Positions 8,507 to 16,697 of a stretch of 45,673 nucleotides of DNA are shown in pieces. The translations under genes and the position numbers were made by a program. The stretch's first letter is position 1; every line of letters starts with the position of its first letter. The stretch comes from Pseudonocardiales bacterium (GTDB lineage Bacteria > Actinomycetota > Actinomycetes > Mycobacteriales > Pseudonocardiaceae), in contig JAFAWY010000118.1 in the NCBI GenBank assembly GCA_019241525.1, positions 64,047-109,719 on the forward strand, in the 5' to 3' direction. The notes under the pieces were generated by a model. The model searched no databases. It was not told where the DNA came from and saw only the letters and a list, made by a program, of their open reading frames with translations.

Positions 8507-8661
8507 TATGTCAGCGAGTGACGGCTACAACGAGTGGTGAGGGGAACTGCGCGAGGTTAGGCCGCGACCACCTCGATGTGGAAGGTAAGGCCAGGCATGC
8601 CACACCGCGGCCACGGCGCAACAGCCGCAGCGCTCCTGCGCACCTCATACCGGAACGTTGG

Positions 8662-10440
8662 GTGCCAGAGCGGATCCTGTGCGGGCATCTTGCCGGGGCC
8701 GGCGTAACCGCCGAGTTGGCACGCTGCGGTGATGGCCTGGTGCTGACCGGGACAGAATTGGGGGGCAGGCCGCTGGTGTGCCGGCTGGACCGCCAGGGCC
8801 CGTGCGGCACCCTGCTCGATGAGCCGCTGGCGCAAGCGGCCTGCGGGCTGATGGCGGTACACGGCTGGGGCCGTGGGCGCCGCGCCGTCCGGCTCGGGGT
8901 CGACTACGTCACCACGGCCACCGGGCTCACGCTGGCGCAAGGCGTACTGGCCGGCTTGCTCGCCAGGCTCCGCGGCTGCCCGACCCGCGGCATCACCGTG
9001 TCGATGGCGGCTACGGCGTTGCTGACGGTGTCCCCGTACCTCGCCGCAGGTACCGCCGATGAGCTCGATGTACCACCGGGCCGGTTGAGATCGGGCCACC
9101 CACCGCCGTTTCGCTCCGCCGACGGGGTGGCCTTCGAGCTGGAAACCTTCTACGCCGAGCCGTGGCGCGCACTGTGGACCAGCTTGGGAGTTTCCGACAC
9201 CGTCGCCGGCCGTGCGTGGCGGCCGTTCATGCAGCGCTACGTCACCGCAGTGGCCCCGCTGCCTGCCGCGTTGCACGCCGCCACCGAGGGCCGCCCGTTC
9301 GCCGAATTGGCCTGTGCCGCAGCGGCCGCTGGAGTGGCCGTGCAGCGGCTACGCAAGCATGCGGAGCGGCGTGACGAGCTCGCCAGTAGCAAACCCTTCG
9401 CCCCACCCTGGACCCTCGAAGCCCACCCGCTCCAAGAACCCGACCACTGTTCAGCCCGATATGTCTCCCCGTCGGGGTGGAGTCGGGCGGGAAACGGTCC
9501 GCTGGCGGGCATCGTGGTGGTCGAGGCGGGGCGGCGGGTGCAGGCGCCGCTGGCCGCGCATCTGCTCGGCCAGCTCGGCGCCGAAGTGATCCGGATCGAA
9601 CCAACCGGTGGAGATCCACTGCGGGCAACGCCACCGATGGCCGGGGGCTGCTCCGCCCACTTCCTCGCGCTCAACCGCGGCAAGCGAGTCGTCCAAGCCG
9701 ATCTGTGGAACCCGGCAGGCCGGCGCCGCATCATCGACGCAGCGGCACATGCCGATGTATTCCTGCACAACTGGGTTCCCGGTAAAGCTGCCCAGCTCGG
9801 TCTCGATCATGATCATCTCGCCGCCGCCAACCCCCGCCTGGTCTACGCGCACGCCTCCGGGTGGGGCGATGTCCGGGGCGCCCACCCGCCGGGTAGTGAC
9901 TTCATGGTGCAGGCCTACGCCGGCCTGCCTGACCACCTCACCCCCGGCAACGAGGCGCCCGCCGGGTCGCTGATGCCGTTACTCGACGTACTGGGCGGGC
10001 TGGCCGCGGCCAGTGGCGCGCTCGCCGGGCTGCTCGGCCGCGAGCGGGACGGACGGGGACGCCGGGTACGCAGCTCCTTGCTGTCTGCGGCCACGCTGCT
10101 GCAAACCCAGCTCGGTGGCTGCCGCGGGCCGAGCGGGAGGCCCGAGTTCGGCCTGTTCGGAGTGCCGTTGGCCGCCTCGAACGGCCATCTGGTGATCAGC
10201 CGGACCGCCCCGGTAAGCGCGGTGACCGCTGCGCTGGGACTTGACGAGCTCACCGAGGTACCGGCCGAGATCGCCGCCCACTCGGTCGACCGATCACTGG
10301 CATTGCTCACCGGGGCTGGCATCGATGCCATCCGCGCCTGCCACCATCCCGCAGAGCTGGTCCGGGATCTGTGGGCGGCCAAGCTGATGCACCGCGATCG
10401 CTGCGCGTTCGTCCGCCCGCCCTGGACGTTCACGGCTTGA
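8662..10440 (+). CDS. Two-part class III (CaiB/BaiF) CoA-transferase
   Basis: A ~592-residue protein. The C-terminal ~320 residues are a standard class III CoA-transferase: LAGIVVVEAGRRVQAPLAAH, LGAEVIRIEP..GDPLR, and HPPGSDFMVQAYAGL, whose Asp is in the position of the catalytic Asp. The N-terminal ~270 residues look like a degenerate half of the same fold: LTLAQGVLAGLLARLRG..GITVSM resembles the family's central GlxLAllLxR.GxGqxVxVS segment. The halves are joined by a linker whose DNA holds a family B palindrome. The GTG at 8662 is tentative because no clear ribosome site is visible; GTG 8578 is an alternative. Substrate unknown. The end overlaps the convergent acyltransferase gene by 11 bases. 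Confidence 0.82.
   Translation: MPERILCGHLAGAGVTAELARCGDGLVLTGTELGGRPLVCRLDRQGPCGTLLDEPLAQAACGLMAVHGWGRGRRAVRLGVDYVTTATGLTLAQGVLAGLLARLRGCPTRGITVSMAATALLTVSPYLAAGTADELDVPPGRLRSGHPPPFRSADGVAFELETFYAEPWRALWTSLGVSDTVAGRAWRPFMQRYVTAVAPLPAALHAATEGRPFAELACAAAAAGVAVQRLRKHAERRDELASSKPFAPPWTLEAHPLQEPDHCSARYVSPSGWSRAGNGPLAGIVVVEAGRRVQAPLAAHLLGQLGAEVIRIEPTGGDPLRATPPMAGGCSAHFLALNRGKRVVQADLWNPAGRRRIIDAAAHADVFLHNWVPGKAAQLGLDHDHLAAANPRLVYAHASGWGDVRGAHPPGSDFMVQAYAGLPDHLTPGNEAPAGSLMPLLDVLGGLAAASGALAGLLGRERDGRGRRVRSSLLSAATLLQTQLGGCRGPSGRPEFGLFGVPLAASNGHLVISRTAPVSAVTAALGLDELTEVPAEIAAHSVDRSLALLTGAGIDAIRACHHPAELVRDLWAAKLMHRDRCAFVRPPWTFTA
9455..9477. repeat. Family B palindrome inside the coding linker of the CoA-transferase
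   Basis: CCCGA (9455-9459) and TCGGG (9472-9476) enclose ATATGTCTCC-type sequence, the core of intergenic palindromes elsewhere in the window. It is translated in frame between the two halves of the CoA-transferase. Confidence 0.5.
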
Positions 10441-11575
10441 ACCCGCCGGCTTTGACCAGCCGGCGGTCGTAGAAGGCCATCAAGGCGCGGTGCGCGGGCC
10501 GTTCGATCAACCGAGTGAGCAGCCAGCCCAATAGCAGGCCGGCGGTAAGCATGGCGGCACTTTGCTCAACCGGACCCGCACCCAGATCCTGCAGGTGACG
10601 CATGATCAGGAAGCCAATGGTCTGATGGACCAGGTAAAGACCGTAGGAGATGCCGGCCAGCCAGTGCACAGCCACGCGCAGCGAGCCGGGTATCCACCGA
10701 CCCCAATCCGGGACCCGAGCGGCCAGGCAGACCAGCGCGATTCCACCGGCAACTCCGATAGTTGCTTTCCAGTCCTGGGACCAGCCATCCGGGCCGACCG
10801 CGGCGGTGTGCAGGACATGCCCGAACAGGCAAGTCGTGAGCAAGGCCGTGAAGTGCAGTGGCCTTAGCCGCCCATTGGCCCACAGCCAGATTGCGGTACC
10901 GGCGACAAACAGGTGTGCCCGGTGAAAACCCAGCCCGTCGACGATCATCCGGTAGCTCTGCGGCGGTCCGGTTGCCCGCACTGGCCACAGAACTATCGGC
11001 AGCAGTACCGCTACCCACAGCACCTTGTGCAACCTGCGGCCATGGCCCCAGCGCGAGCGCCACAACAAGGCGGCTACGGTGAAGGCCATCAGCTGTAATG
11101 GCAACGTCCAGTAGGAACCGTCAAGAAACGGGAAGTCCTGCGGTGCCCAGTTGCCCAGCAAGAGCAAGTTGCCCACCAGGTCACGCTTGCTGGGGGTATA
11201 CCACTCGGCCGGACTGAAATTGCGGGTGATCGCCCATGTCAGGATCACCGCAGCCAGGAAGGCCGGCACCACCCGGGCTATCCGGCCCCACCAGTAGCGG
11301 CCGGTGTGGTGGCGTCTGACCGTCGCGGACGCGAAGTACGCCGAGACGACCAGCAGCAGGCTCGCTCCAACCTGGTGGGGAAAGCTGAACGGACGCGGCG
11401 CCAACTCAGGGTGCACGATCGGGGCCACAGCGGTCGTGTGGTAGATCACCACCAGCAGCACGAAACCGCTACGCAGCGCGTCCCAGCTGACATGACGCTG
11501 GCTGGCAGTTCGCGTCGCCAGGGTGGCACCCGGCTGGACGCGCTCAAGGACACCCCTGCTGGCGCCATCGTTCAC
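10430..11575 (-). CDS. Acyltransferase 3 family membrane protein (OafA/YrhL-like)
   Basis: A ~381-residue protein with about ten hydrophobic helices. The family signatures are seen: an early helix LRSGFVLLVVIYHTTAVAP with the catalytic-type His, a later Arg-rich GRIARVVPAF, and a closing helix ending in LLTRLIERPAHR. These enzymes O-acylate extracellular sugars, lipids or antibiotics from cytoplasmic acyl donors. The GTG at 11575 was chosen because GGGGAG lies 8 bases upstream; a longer frame to GTG 11641 would start inside the 28-bp inverted repeat. Its 3' end overlaps the CoA-transferase gene. Target unknown. Confidence 0.82.
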   Translation of the reverse strand: MNDGASRGVLERVQPGATLATRTASQRHVSWDALRSGFVLLVVIYHTTAVAPIVHPELAPRPFSFPHQVGASLLLVVSAYFASATVRRHHTGRYWWGRIARVVPAFLAAVILTWAITRNFSPAEWYTPSKRDLVGNLLLLGNWAPQDFPFLDGSYWTLPLQLMAFTVAALLWRSRWGHGRRLHKVLWVAVLLPIVLWPVRATGPPQSYRMIVDGLGFHRAHLFVAGTAIWLWANGRLRPLHFTALLTTCLFGHVLHTAAVGPDGWSQDWKATIGVAGGIALVCLAARVPDWGRWIPGSLRVAVHWLAGISYGLYLVHQTIGFLIMRHLQDLGAGPVEQSAAMLTAGLLLGWLLTRLIERPAHRALMAFYDRRLVKAGGFKP

Positions 11576-11615
11576 TAGCGCGCTCCCCAGTATCTGGCCA
11601 CACGCCCCTCCCCCG

Positions 11616-11716
11616 ACTGCCGACCAGGCTTCCCGGCGCACCGGCGCAGCAGGTTACCAGTACCGCAGCCAGCCACTACCGTGGAAAACGGTGCGCCGGG
11701 AAGCCTGGTCGGCAGT
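11616..11716. repeat. 28-bp perfect inverted repeat between divergent genes
   Basis: The arms at 11616-11643 and 11689-11716 are exact reverse complements, separated by 45 bases. Each arm contains CCGACCAGGCTTCCCGG or its complement. It lies between the divergent acyltransferase and antiporter genes. The loop holds no recognisable gene. It could be a two-site operator, a cruciform or the remnant of a small element; no flanking duplication was noted. Confidence 0.85.
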
Positions 11717-11784
11717 GGCCGCCATGACTGACAACCATGGCGGATGAGTCGTGGCGGTGACTGTGGGACGGGCCGGAGGTGCCG

Positions 11785-13347
11785 GTGACGCGCGCTGTCG
11801 AGACAGTTCTCTTCCTCGTCGTCCTGGCCACGGTGGTGGCCACATTCGCCCGGCGCTGGCGGGTCCCGGCACCCTCACTGCTCGTCATCGCGGGAGTGAT
11901 CGTCGGGTCGGTGCCGGGCGTGCCGACCATCGTCGTCACCCCCGACATCGTGAGCCTGGTGGTGTTGCCGCCATTGCTGTACGCCGCTGGGGAGGAGCTG
12001 CCCTGGCGTGACCTTCGAGCGGTGTGGCGACCGGTCAGCGCGCTGGCCGTCGGACTGGTGCTGGTCTCTGCCGCGGCTGTCAGTGCCGTCGCGATCGCGC
12101 TCACCCCGCTGCCGGGGGGCATGGCTTTCGTGCTGGGCGCCGTGCTGGCCAGCACCGACCCCGTCGCGGTGGCAGCATTGGCGCGCCGGTTGGCGCTGCC
12201 CCCGCGGGTGCAGGCACTGGTGCAGGCCGAGAGCTTGTTCAACGACGCGACAAGCCTGCTGCTGTTCCGGGTCGCGCTCTCGGTGGCCATTGCCGGCGGC
12301 ACCGTCTCGTGGGGTCACACCACCGCCGAATTCGCCGTGCTAGCCGGCGGCGGGATCACGGTAGGCGCCGTGATCGCCGCCGGCGCCTACCTGGTCCGGC
12401 GGCGCACTGAAGACCCTGTGCTGGAGACTGTGGTCGCCCTGGTCACCCCCTACGCGGCTTACGTGCTGGCCGAGTCGATCCACGCGTCAGGGGTCACGGC
12501 TGTCGTCGTGGCCAGCATCATCCTCGGTACCCAGGCCACGCGGATGACGACACCGCGCGTGCGGCTGCAGCTGTCAGCAGTCTTCGACACCGTGGTGTTC
12601 CTTCTGGAAAGTGCGGTATTCGGGCTCATCGGCCTGCAACTACCCGCGCTGTTTCGGGGGCTGGCGGGCATCGACACCCGATGGCCACTGCAGGCACTGG
12701 CCATCGCTGCGACGTTGATGGTGGTCCGGGTGGGGTGGGTGTTCCCGCTGGCGGCGCTCTGGCAGCGCCGACACCAAGGGCAACGACCATCGTGGCGGGT
12801 GCCGGCCGTGGTGTCGTGGGCGGGGACCCGAGGCGTGGTGCCGCTGGCTGCTGCGCTGTCTATCCCGCTGAGTGCCGGCGGGGGGGCCGTGTTACCGAAC
12901 CGGGACCTGGTGCTGTTACTGACTACCGCGGTCATCGTGCTGACTCTGGTGGTGCAGGGGTTCACGCTCGCCCCGTTAGTCCGGCGAGCGGGCATCGCAG
13001 TGGACGTCGCCGACGTCCGGCAGGAGGACGCCACTGCACGGTTGCAGCTGGCCAACGCCGGGCTGTCACATCTGGACCACCTCGCCGAGTCCGAAGCCGC
13101 CCCGGAGTTCGTGATCGTCGCGCTGCGCTCCGCCTGGCTGGACCGCATCGAGAGAATCCAGGAGCACAAGGGGTCGGAACCTCCGTACACTGCATCGGTC
13201 TACCGTCAACTGCGCCGGGAACTCCTCGATGTGGAAAACGCCGAGCTCGACCGCCTGTACCACGACGGCACGATCAGCGACAACACTCGCCGGCGAATCC
13301 AGCGCTCGCTCGATCTGGAGCACGCCGGGCTCGGTGACGCACCGTAA
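11785..13347 (+). CDS. CPA1-family Na+/H+ antiporter
   Basis: A 520-residue protein with ~12 transmembrane helices and a ~120-residue cytoplasmic C-terminal tail. The ion-binding region is visible as VLASTDPVAVAALARRL followed by ALVQAESLFNDATSLLLFRV, the paired Asp motifs (TDP and ND) of NhaP/bacterial CPA1 exchangers. It would exchange Na+ or K+ for protons for pH and salt homeostasis. GTG 11785 is preferred over GTG 11779 because GGAGG at 11775-11779 is spaced properly for it. The soluble tail (HLDHLAESEAAPEFV to the end) is alpha-helical in character, as in long actinobacterial members. Confidence 0.93.
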   Translation: MTRAVETVLFLVVLATVVATFARRWRVPAPSLLVIAGVIVGSVPGVPTIVVTPDIVSLVVLPPLLYAAGEELPWRDLRAVWRPVSALAVGLVLVSAAAVSAVAIALTPLPGGMAFVLGAVLASTDPVAVAALARRLALPPRVQALVQAESLFNDATSLLLFRVALSVAIAGGTVSWGHTTAEFAVLAGGGITVGAVIAAGAYLVRRRTEDPVLETVVALVTPYAAYVLAESIHASGVTAVVVASIILGTQATRMTTPRVRLQLSAVFDTVVFLLESAVFGLIGLQLPALFRGLAGIDTRWPLQALAIAATLMVVRVGWVFPLAALWQRRHQGQRPSWRVPAVVSWAGTRGVVPLAAALSIPLSAGGGAVLPNRDLVLLLTTAVIVLTLVVQGFTLAPLVRRAGIAVDVADVRQEDATARLQLANAGLSHLDHLAESEAAPEFVIVALRSAWLDRIERIQEHKGSEPPYTASVYRQLRRELLDVENAELDRLYHDGTISDNTRRRIQRSLDLEHAGLGDAP

Positions 13348-13416
13348 GGCCCCGTGATGATGGCGGCAGGGAAGGCAGGTCCTAGGATGCCTGCGGCCTA
13401 GGGAGGCGGATCGGAC

Positions 13417-13947
13417 ATGGCGGGATCCGAGGCATTGAGGATAACGGCTCTGGAGTGGATCGTGGTCGCGGCGGGCTTGCTGGCGTACGTCTCCAGTTTC
13501 CTGCCCTGGTACACCCTGACCGCCAGCGTCCCGATCCTGGGCCTGACCCAATCAACCAATGTGAACGCCTGGGGCTCGGGCTTCGGGGCATGGTTTTCAG
13601 TGCTGCTGCTGGTCGCAGCGGCTGCCGTGGTGCTGGCAAGCATGGTGGTGGGCGGGCGGCTGCGGCGGCCCTCGACCCGATCACTGATCACACTGGGCCT
13701 GTCTGCGCTGGCGTTCATCACCATCGTGCTGCGCTGGGCGACGTTCCCGGACGCGGCAGGCGGCCTGGGCAGGATCGGTGATCTCGGTGATGTGCAGCTA
13801 GGCTCGTTTACCTTCGGTAACGCTTTCCGGGTCACCAGCGGCGCGTCAGTGGGTCTCTACCTGGGGCTGAGCGCGGCAGTCGCGGCGCTCGCCGCGTCCT
13901 CGCTGACGTTCCGCGCCGCTGCTCGCGAGTGGCACTCCGTGCCCTAG
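13417..13947 (+). CDS. Four-helix membrane protein of unknown function
   Basis: A 176-residue protein with four predicted transmembrane helices (about residues 10-32, 57-80, 90-110 and 143-165). FLPWY after the first helix is typical of small actinobacterial membrane proteins. The start is ATG 13417, with GGAGG nine bases upstream. No catalytic motif is visible and the function is unknown. It follows the antiporter by 70 bases on the same strand and could be co-transcribed with it. Confidence 0.75.
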   Translation: MAGSEALRITALEWIVVAAGLLAYVSSFLPWYTLTASVPILGLTQSTNVNAWGSGFGAWFSVLLLVAAAAVVLASMVVGGRLRRPSTRSLITLGLSALAFITIVLRWATFPDAAGGLGRIGDLGDVQLGSFTFGNAFRVTSGASVGLYLGLSAAVAALAASSLTFRAAAREWHSVP

Positions 13948-13974
13948 CGACCACTGACACTCTCGCGTTGAGGC

Positions 13975-14154
13975 TTACGAGGGATCGGTGAGGGCACACG
14001 CACGCAGCGCGTCGGCGGCCTTGCGGGCCTCGTCCCGGGTCAGGTCAATGCTGTGCTCGCGGATAGTGAGAGTGACGAACGGGTCCCGGTCGTGCGCTTG
14101 CACGGTCAGCAGTTCCTCGCCGGTCACAGTGCTGAGGTAGAACGAGGCAATCAT
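13975..14154 (-). CDS. Small 59-residue protein translationally coupled to the hydrolase
   Basis: The minus-strand frame reads MIASFYLSTVTGEELLTVQA... and ends ...CALTDPS. It starts at ATG 14154 with GGAGAGG seven bases upstream, and its ATG overlaps the hydrolase stop as ATGA. The product is soluble: a likely beta-hairpin (LTVQAHDRDPFVTLTIREH) followed by an Asp/Arg/Ala-rich helix (RDEARKAADALRAC). Codon usage and coupling make it a credible gene. No family is recognised; a small partner or regulatory protein for the hydrolase is possible but unproven. Confidence 0.65.
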   Translation of the reverse strand: MIASFYLSTVTGEELLTVQAHDRDPFVTLTIREHSIDLTRDEARKAADALRACALTDPS

Positions 14155-14975
14155 GATCCTCTCCCATCGGAGGCGATAACGTGCGGCGCGTCGCGGACTG
14201 CCGCCAGAGCGGCGATCGGCGGGCGGGGCGGGGAGAGATCGACGTCGCCCCCGTAATCCTCAACCAGCGCCTTTGCGACTGCTCCCGGTTGGCTCAAGAA
14301 CCTGAAGTGGCTGCCTGGCAGCTCGGTCAGCCGACCGGGGTATGCACCGTACGATCTGCGGAGAAATGCCGGTGAAAGAGCGCGATCGTCGGTGAATACC
14401 AGGTAGTCCCGGGGAATCCGGCCCCACCGTTGCGCGGTGGTCTGCACCGGCACGGTGAGCGGCGCCACCGGCTCGGCCGCGAGCATAGCGAGGCTGCGCG
14501 AAACGGTATGGTCGTCGACGTCCGTATACAAAATGTCCTTCAGCGGAACGTCCGACCGATACCGCAGGTACCCGTCTTGCCCTTGAATTGTGTATGCACC
14601 CAACGGGCTTTCGCTGCGCTGAAAGACTTCCAATATGGTTTGCCCGTCGGTCGCCATCAGCGCGGCCATGAAGACGAGCTTCTTGACAGCTGTGGGGCAT
14701 AACTCCGCGGCACGCGAAATAACACCGCCGGCGCTGCTGTGCCCGACAAGAATGACTGGCCGTGTTTGCGCCTCGATGACCGCGCAGAGCCGGTCCGCGT
14801 AACAGTCCAGCGTGATGTCGGCTATCGGGGTCGGGTCACCGGCGCGCCCAGGAAGGTTCGGCGTGATAGCGACGTGACCAGCACGCATGAGGCGATCAGC
14901 CAGGCGCTCGAAGCACCAAGCACCGTGCGCACCACCGTGTACCAGTACGAATGTCTGCCCGAAGGTCACCGGCAC
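14151..14975 (-). CDS. Alpha/beta-fold hydrolase (plant-esterase/EstC-like family)
   Basis: A 274-residue serine hydrolase. The oxyanion region is FVLVHGGAHGAWCFERL (~9-25), the nucleophile elbow GHSSAGG (Ser ~78), and the C-terminal catalytic His is in GSHFRF (~222), where relatives have it. The closest style is the SABP2/methylesterase-like family, widespread in actinobacteria, acting on small esters. The start is GTG 14975; GTG 14969 is an alternative. It is upstream of, and coupled by ATGA to, the 59-residue gene. G+C looks lower by eye than in neighbouring genes. Confidence 0.85.
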   Translation of the reverse strand: MPVTFGQTFVLVHGGAHGAWCFERLADRLMRAGHVAITPNLPGRAGDPTPIADITLDCYADRLCAVIEAQTRPVILVGHSSAGGVISRAAELCPTAVKKLVFMAALMATDGQTILEVFQRSESPLGAYTIQGQDGYLRYRSDVPLKDILYTDVDDHTVSRSLAMLAAEPVAPLTVPVQTTAQRWGRIPRDYLVFTDDRALSPAFLRRSYGAYPGRLTELPGSHFRFLSQPGAVAKALVEDYGGDVDLSPPRPPIAALAAVRDAPHVIASDGRGS

Positions 14976-15199
14976 CTCACCTGGTTGAAACCGTTTGCCT
15001 AGCGCCCAGCGTGCACATCGGTAGTTGGCATCCGATTGACGTCGACTTGGCGGGCAATTACAAGATCAAGTCACGTAACGGGCTCGACCCGCAGGGCGAG
15101 GTAATGGCGGCCATCGAGGGTTAACGGCGGCCGGCTGGGCATCGTCTCGGCGTGAGCACCCACCAAGACGGCCGGCACGATGAGGAGAGGTAGGCAGGC

Positions 15200-15480
15200 A
15201 TGGTGCTGGGGCTGGCCGGCCTGGTGTTGTTGCTTTTCGAGCTGTTGCTTATCGGGCGAGTCGTCGTTGATCTGGCGAGCAACCCCGCAGGACCTGGCCC
15301 CGGTTACGGCGAGGTCCTCGGACCAGCACACCGGGTGATCTACCGGCTGACCGAGCCGGTGCTCGCTCCGGTACGCCGTGTCGTGCGACCGGTCCGGATA
15401 GCGGAGTCCTCTTGGACCTGTCGGTGACGCTGGTGTTTATCGCCGTCGTTGTGGTTCAGCAGCTGATAAGTAGCGTCTGA
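15200..15480 (+). pseudogene. YggT-family membrane protein, frameshifted
   Basis: From ATG 15200 (ribosome site GAGGAGAGG upstream) the frame encodes a YggT N-terminus: a hydrophobic helix, then GPAHRVIYRLTEPVLAPVRR and RPVRI. It then runs into unrelated residues and stops at 15427. The expected second half, LDLSVTLVFIAVVVVQQLIS, continues in another frame from 15412 to the stop at 15480. Adding one G after 15400 would give RIGGVLLDLSV, the usual sequence, and a ~93-residue protein of normal length. This is either a real one-base deletion or a sequencing error. YggT proteins are small membrane proteins linked to division or osmotic roles. Confidence 0.85.
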
Positions 15481-15558
15481 GCTGGCCCCGGCGTGGGTAT
15501 TCGCAGCGAGGAGGGACCTCACACGGTAGGTCGACGGCTCGGGTTAGGAGATCAGGCC

Positions 15559-16197
15559 ATGTGGACAACACAGCGCTCCACCACGGGTACCAGCGGGGTA
15601 CCGGATCAGCTACCCATCCTGCAGCGGGGACGCCATCGCCGGCCGGAAGACGGGGCATGCGTGATGGAATACGTCTCCGTTCTCGCCGGGTGCGGCTTCA
15701 CCGACCATCCCCGGTGCACCCATCCGGCGCTAGCCACCTTGGCCCGGCTGATCAACGACTGGATCGATGACGACAAGACCCGCAGCGAACTGGCGCTGCT
15801 CGCCCCGGACCTCATCGGCACCGGTACCGGAGACTTGCGTACTACGCACAGTGTGGTGGCCAGTTGCCTGTCGGCTGCCGCGGCAATCCGACCGCTGCCA
15901 CCGGCAGCCGCCGCTGCACTGGCCAAGTCGCGCAAGCGAATCCGCGAGCTCAACCGCGGTCGCCGGGGATCCCGGGCGCGGTTGGCCTGCTGGCAGGTGC
16001 TCAACCCGGCGGGCGTGATGGTCGGCTCGGCGTTCCAGGTAGTGATCGGCAATCTGCGTGGTCTTCCCCGGCAGGAGCAGAACGCCCGGCTGCGCAGCCT
16101 GCTGCACGATGCGGTGACCGACTGCCAGCGAACACTCCGCGGGCCAGCCGCCGAGCATTCGACACGCCAAGGTCAGCTGTCTGAGCCGCTCCCATAG
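15559..16197 (+). CDS. Conserved-looking hypothetical protein
   Basis: A ~212-residue soluble protein without signal peptide or membrane helix. The first ~40 residues are variable. From EYVSVLAGCGFTDHP the sequence is helical, with CGFTDHPRCTHPALATLARL and a basic stretch KSRKRIRELNRGRRGSRARL (~130-150) that could bind nucleic acid or an acidic partner. The start is ATG 15559, with TAGGAG upstream; ATG 15664 is an alternative. No family recognised. The 3' end overlaps the convergent VOC gene by 25 bases. Confidence 0.6.
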   Translation: MWTTQRSTTGTSGVPDQLPILQRGRHRRPEDGACVMEYVSVLAGCGFTDHPRCTHPALATLARLINDWIDDDKTRSELALLAPDLIGTGTGDLRTTHSVVASCLSAAAAIRPLPPAAAAALAKSRKRIRELNRGRRGSRARLACWQVLNPAGVMVGSAFQVVIGNLRGLPRQEQNARLRSLLHDAVTDCQRTLRGPAAEHSTRQGQLSEPLP

Positions 16198-16562
16198 GGG
16201 CGGGTAAGCAATTCCAGAACGTGGCCGTTGGGGTCGTCGAAGTAGACCCCGCGGCCACCATCCCGGGTATTGATCTCCCCGGGCTGCTGGTGATACGGAT
16301 CGGCCCAATAGTTAAGCTGCTGCGCCTGAATCCGGCCGAAGATGGTGTCGAAGTCGTCCTCGCTGACGAGGAAGGCATAGTGCTGCGGGTGGATGTTCTC
16401 CGAAGTATCCATGAAATCGAGGCTCACCCCGTTATCCACGTTCACCACAAGGAACGGACCAAAGGGCGTCGGCGCAGGGAGACCCAACAGATCGCTAAGA
16501 AATGTGGCTGCGACTCGCTTATCCCGAGCCGCGACGATCGTGTGATTGAGTTCGACAGCCAT
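16173..16562 (-). CDS. VOC-superfamily (glyoxalase/dioxygenase-fold) protein
   Basis: A 129-residue protein with two beta-alpha-beta-beta-beta modules. Metal-ligand positions are visible: His in ELNHTIV (~7), His in PQHYAF (~60), and Glu in GHVLELL (~117), preceded by the characteristic YFDDPNGH. Such proteins are lyases, dioxygenases or binding proteins for toxins; the substrate is not readable here. The start is ATG 16562. Confidence 0.87.
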   Translation of the reverse strand: MAVELNHTIVAARDKRVAATFLSDLLGLPAPTPFGPFLVVNVDNGVSLDFMDTSENIHPQHYAFLVSEDDFDTIFGRIQAQQLNYWADPYHQQPGEINTRDGGRGVYFDDPNGHVLELLTRPYGSGSDS

Positions 16563-16697
16563 AACGCCACCCTACCCCCGTCCCTCCGCAATCAGGAGCT
16601 ATCACGCCGGGGCTGGCAGAGCCCACCACCGGTGCCGCGCAGCCGCGTGAGCACCACGCCGAGGTGACGATCATGCGGCTGACGATGCCGCACCGGC

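Noticed and set aside
8092-8661. Upstream extension of the CoA-transferase
   Set aside because: It overlaps the diiron oxygenase gene and the terminator hairpin, and the peptide looks like shadow sequence.
8557-9276. 239-residue minus-strand frame
   Set aside because: Low-complexity shadow of the CoA-transferase N-terminal half; no ribosome site or domain.
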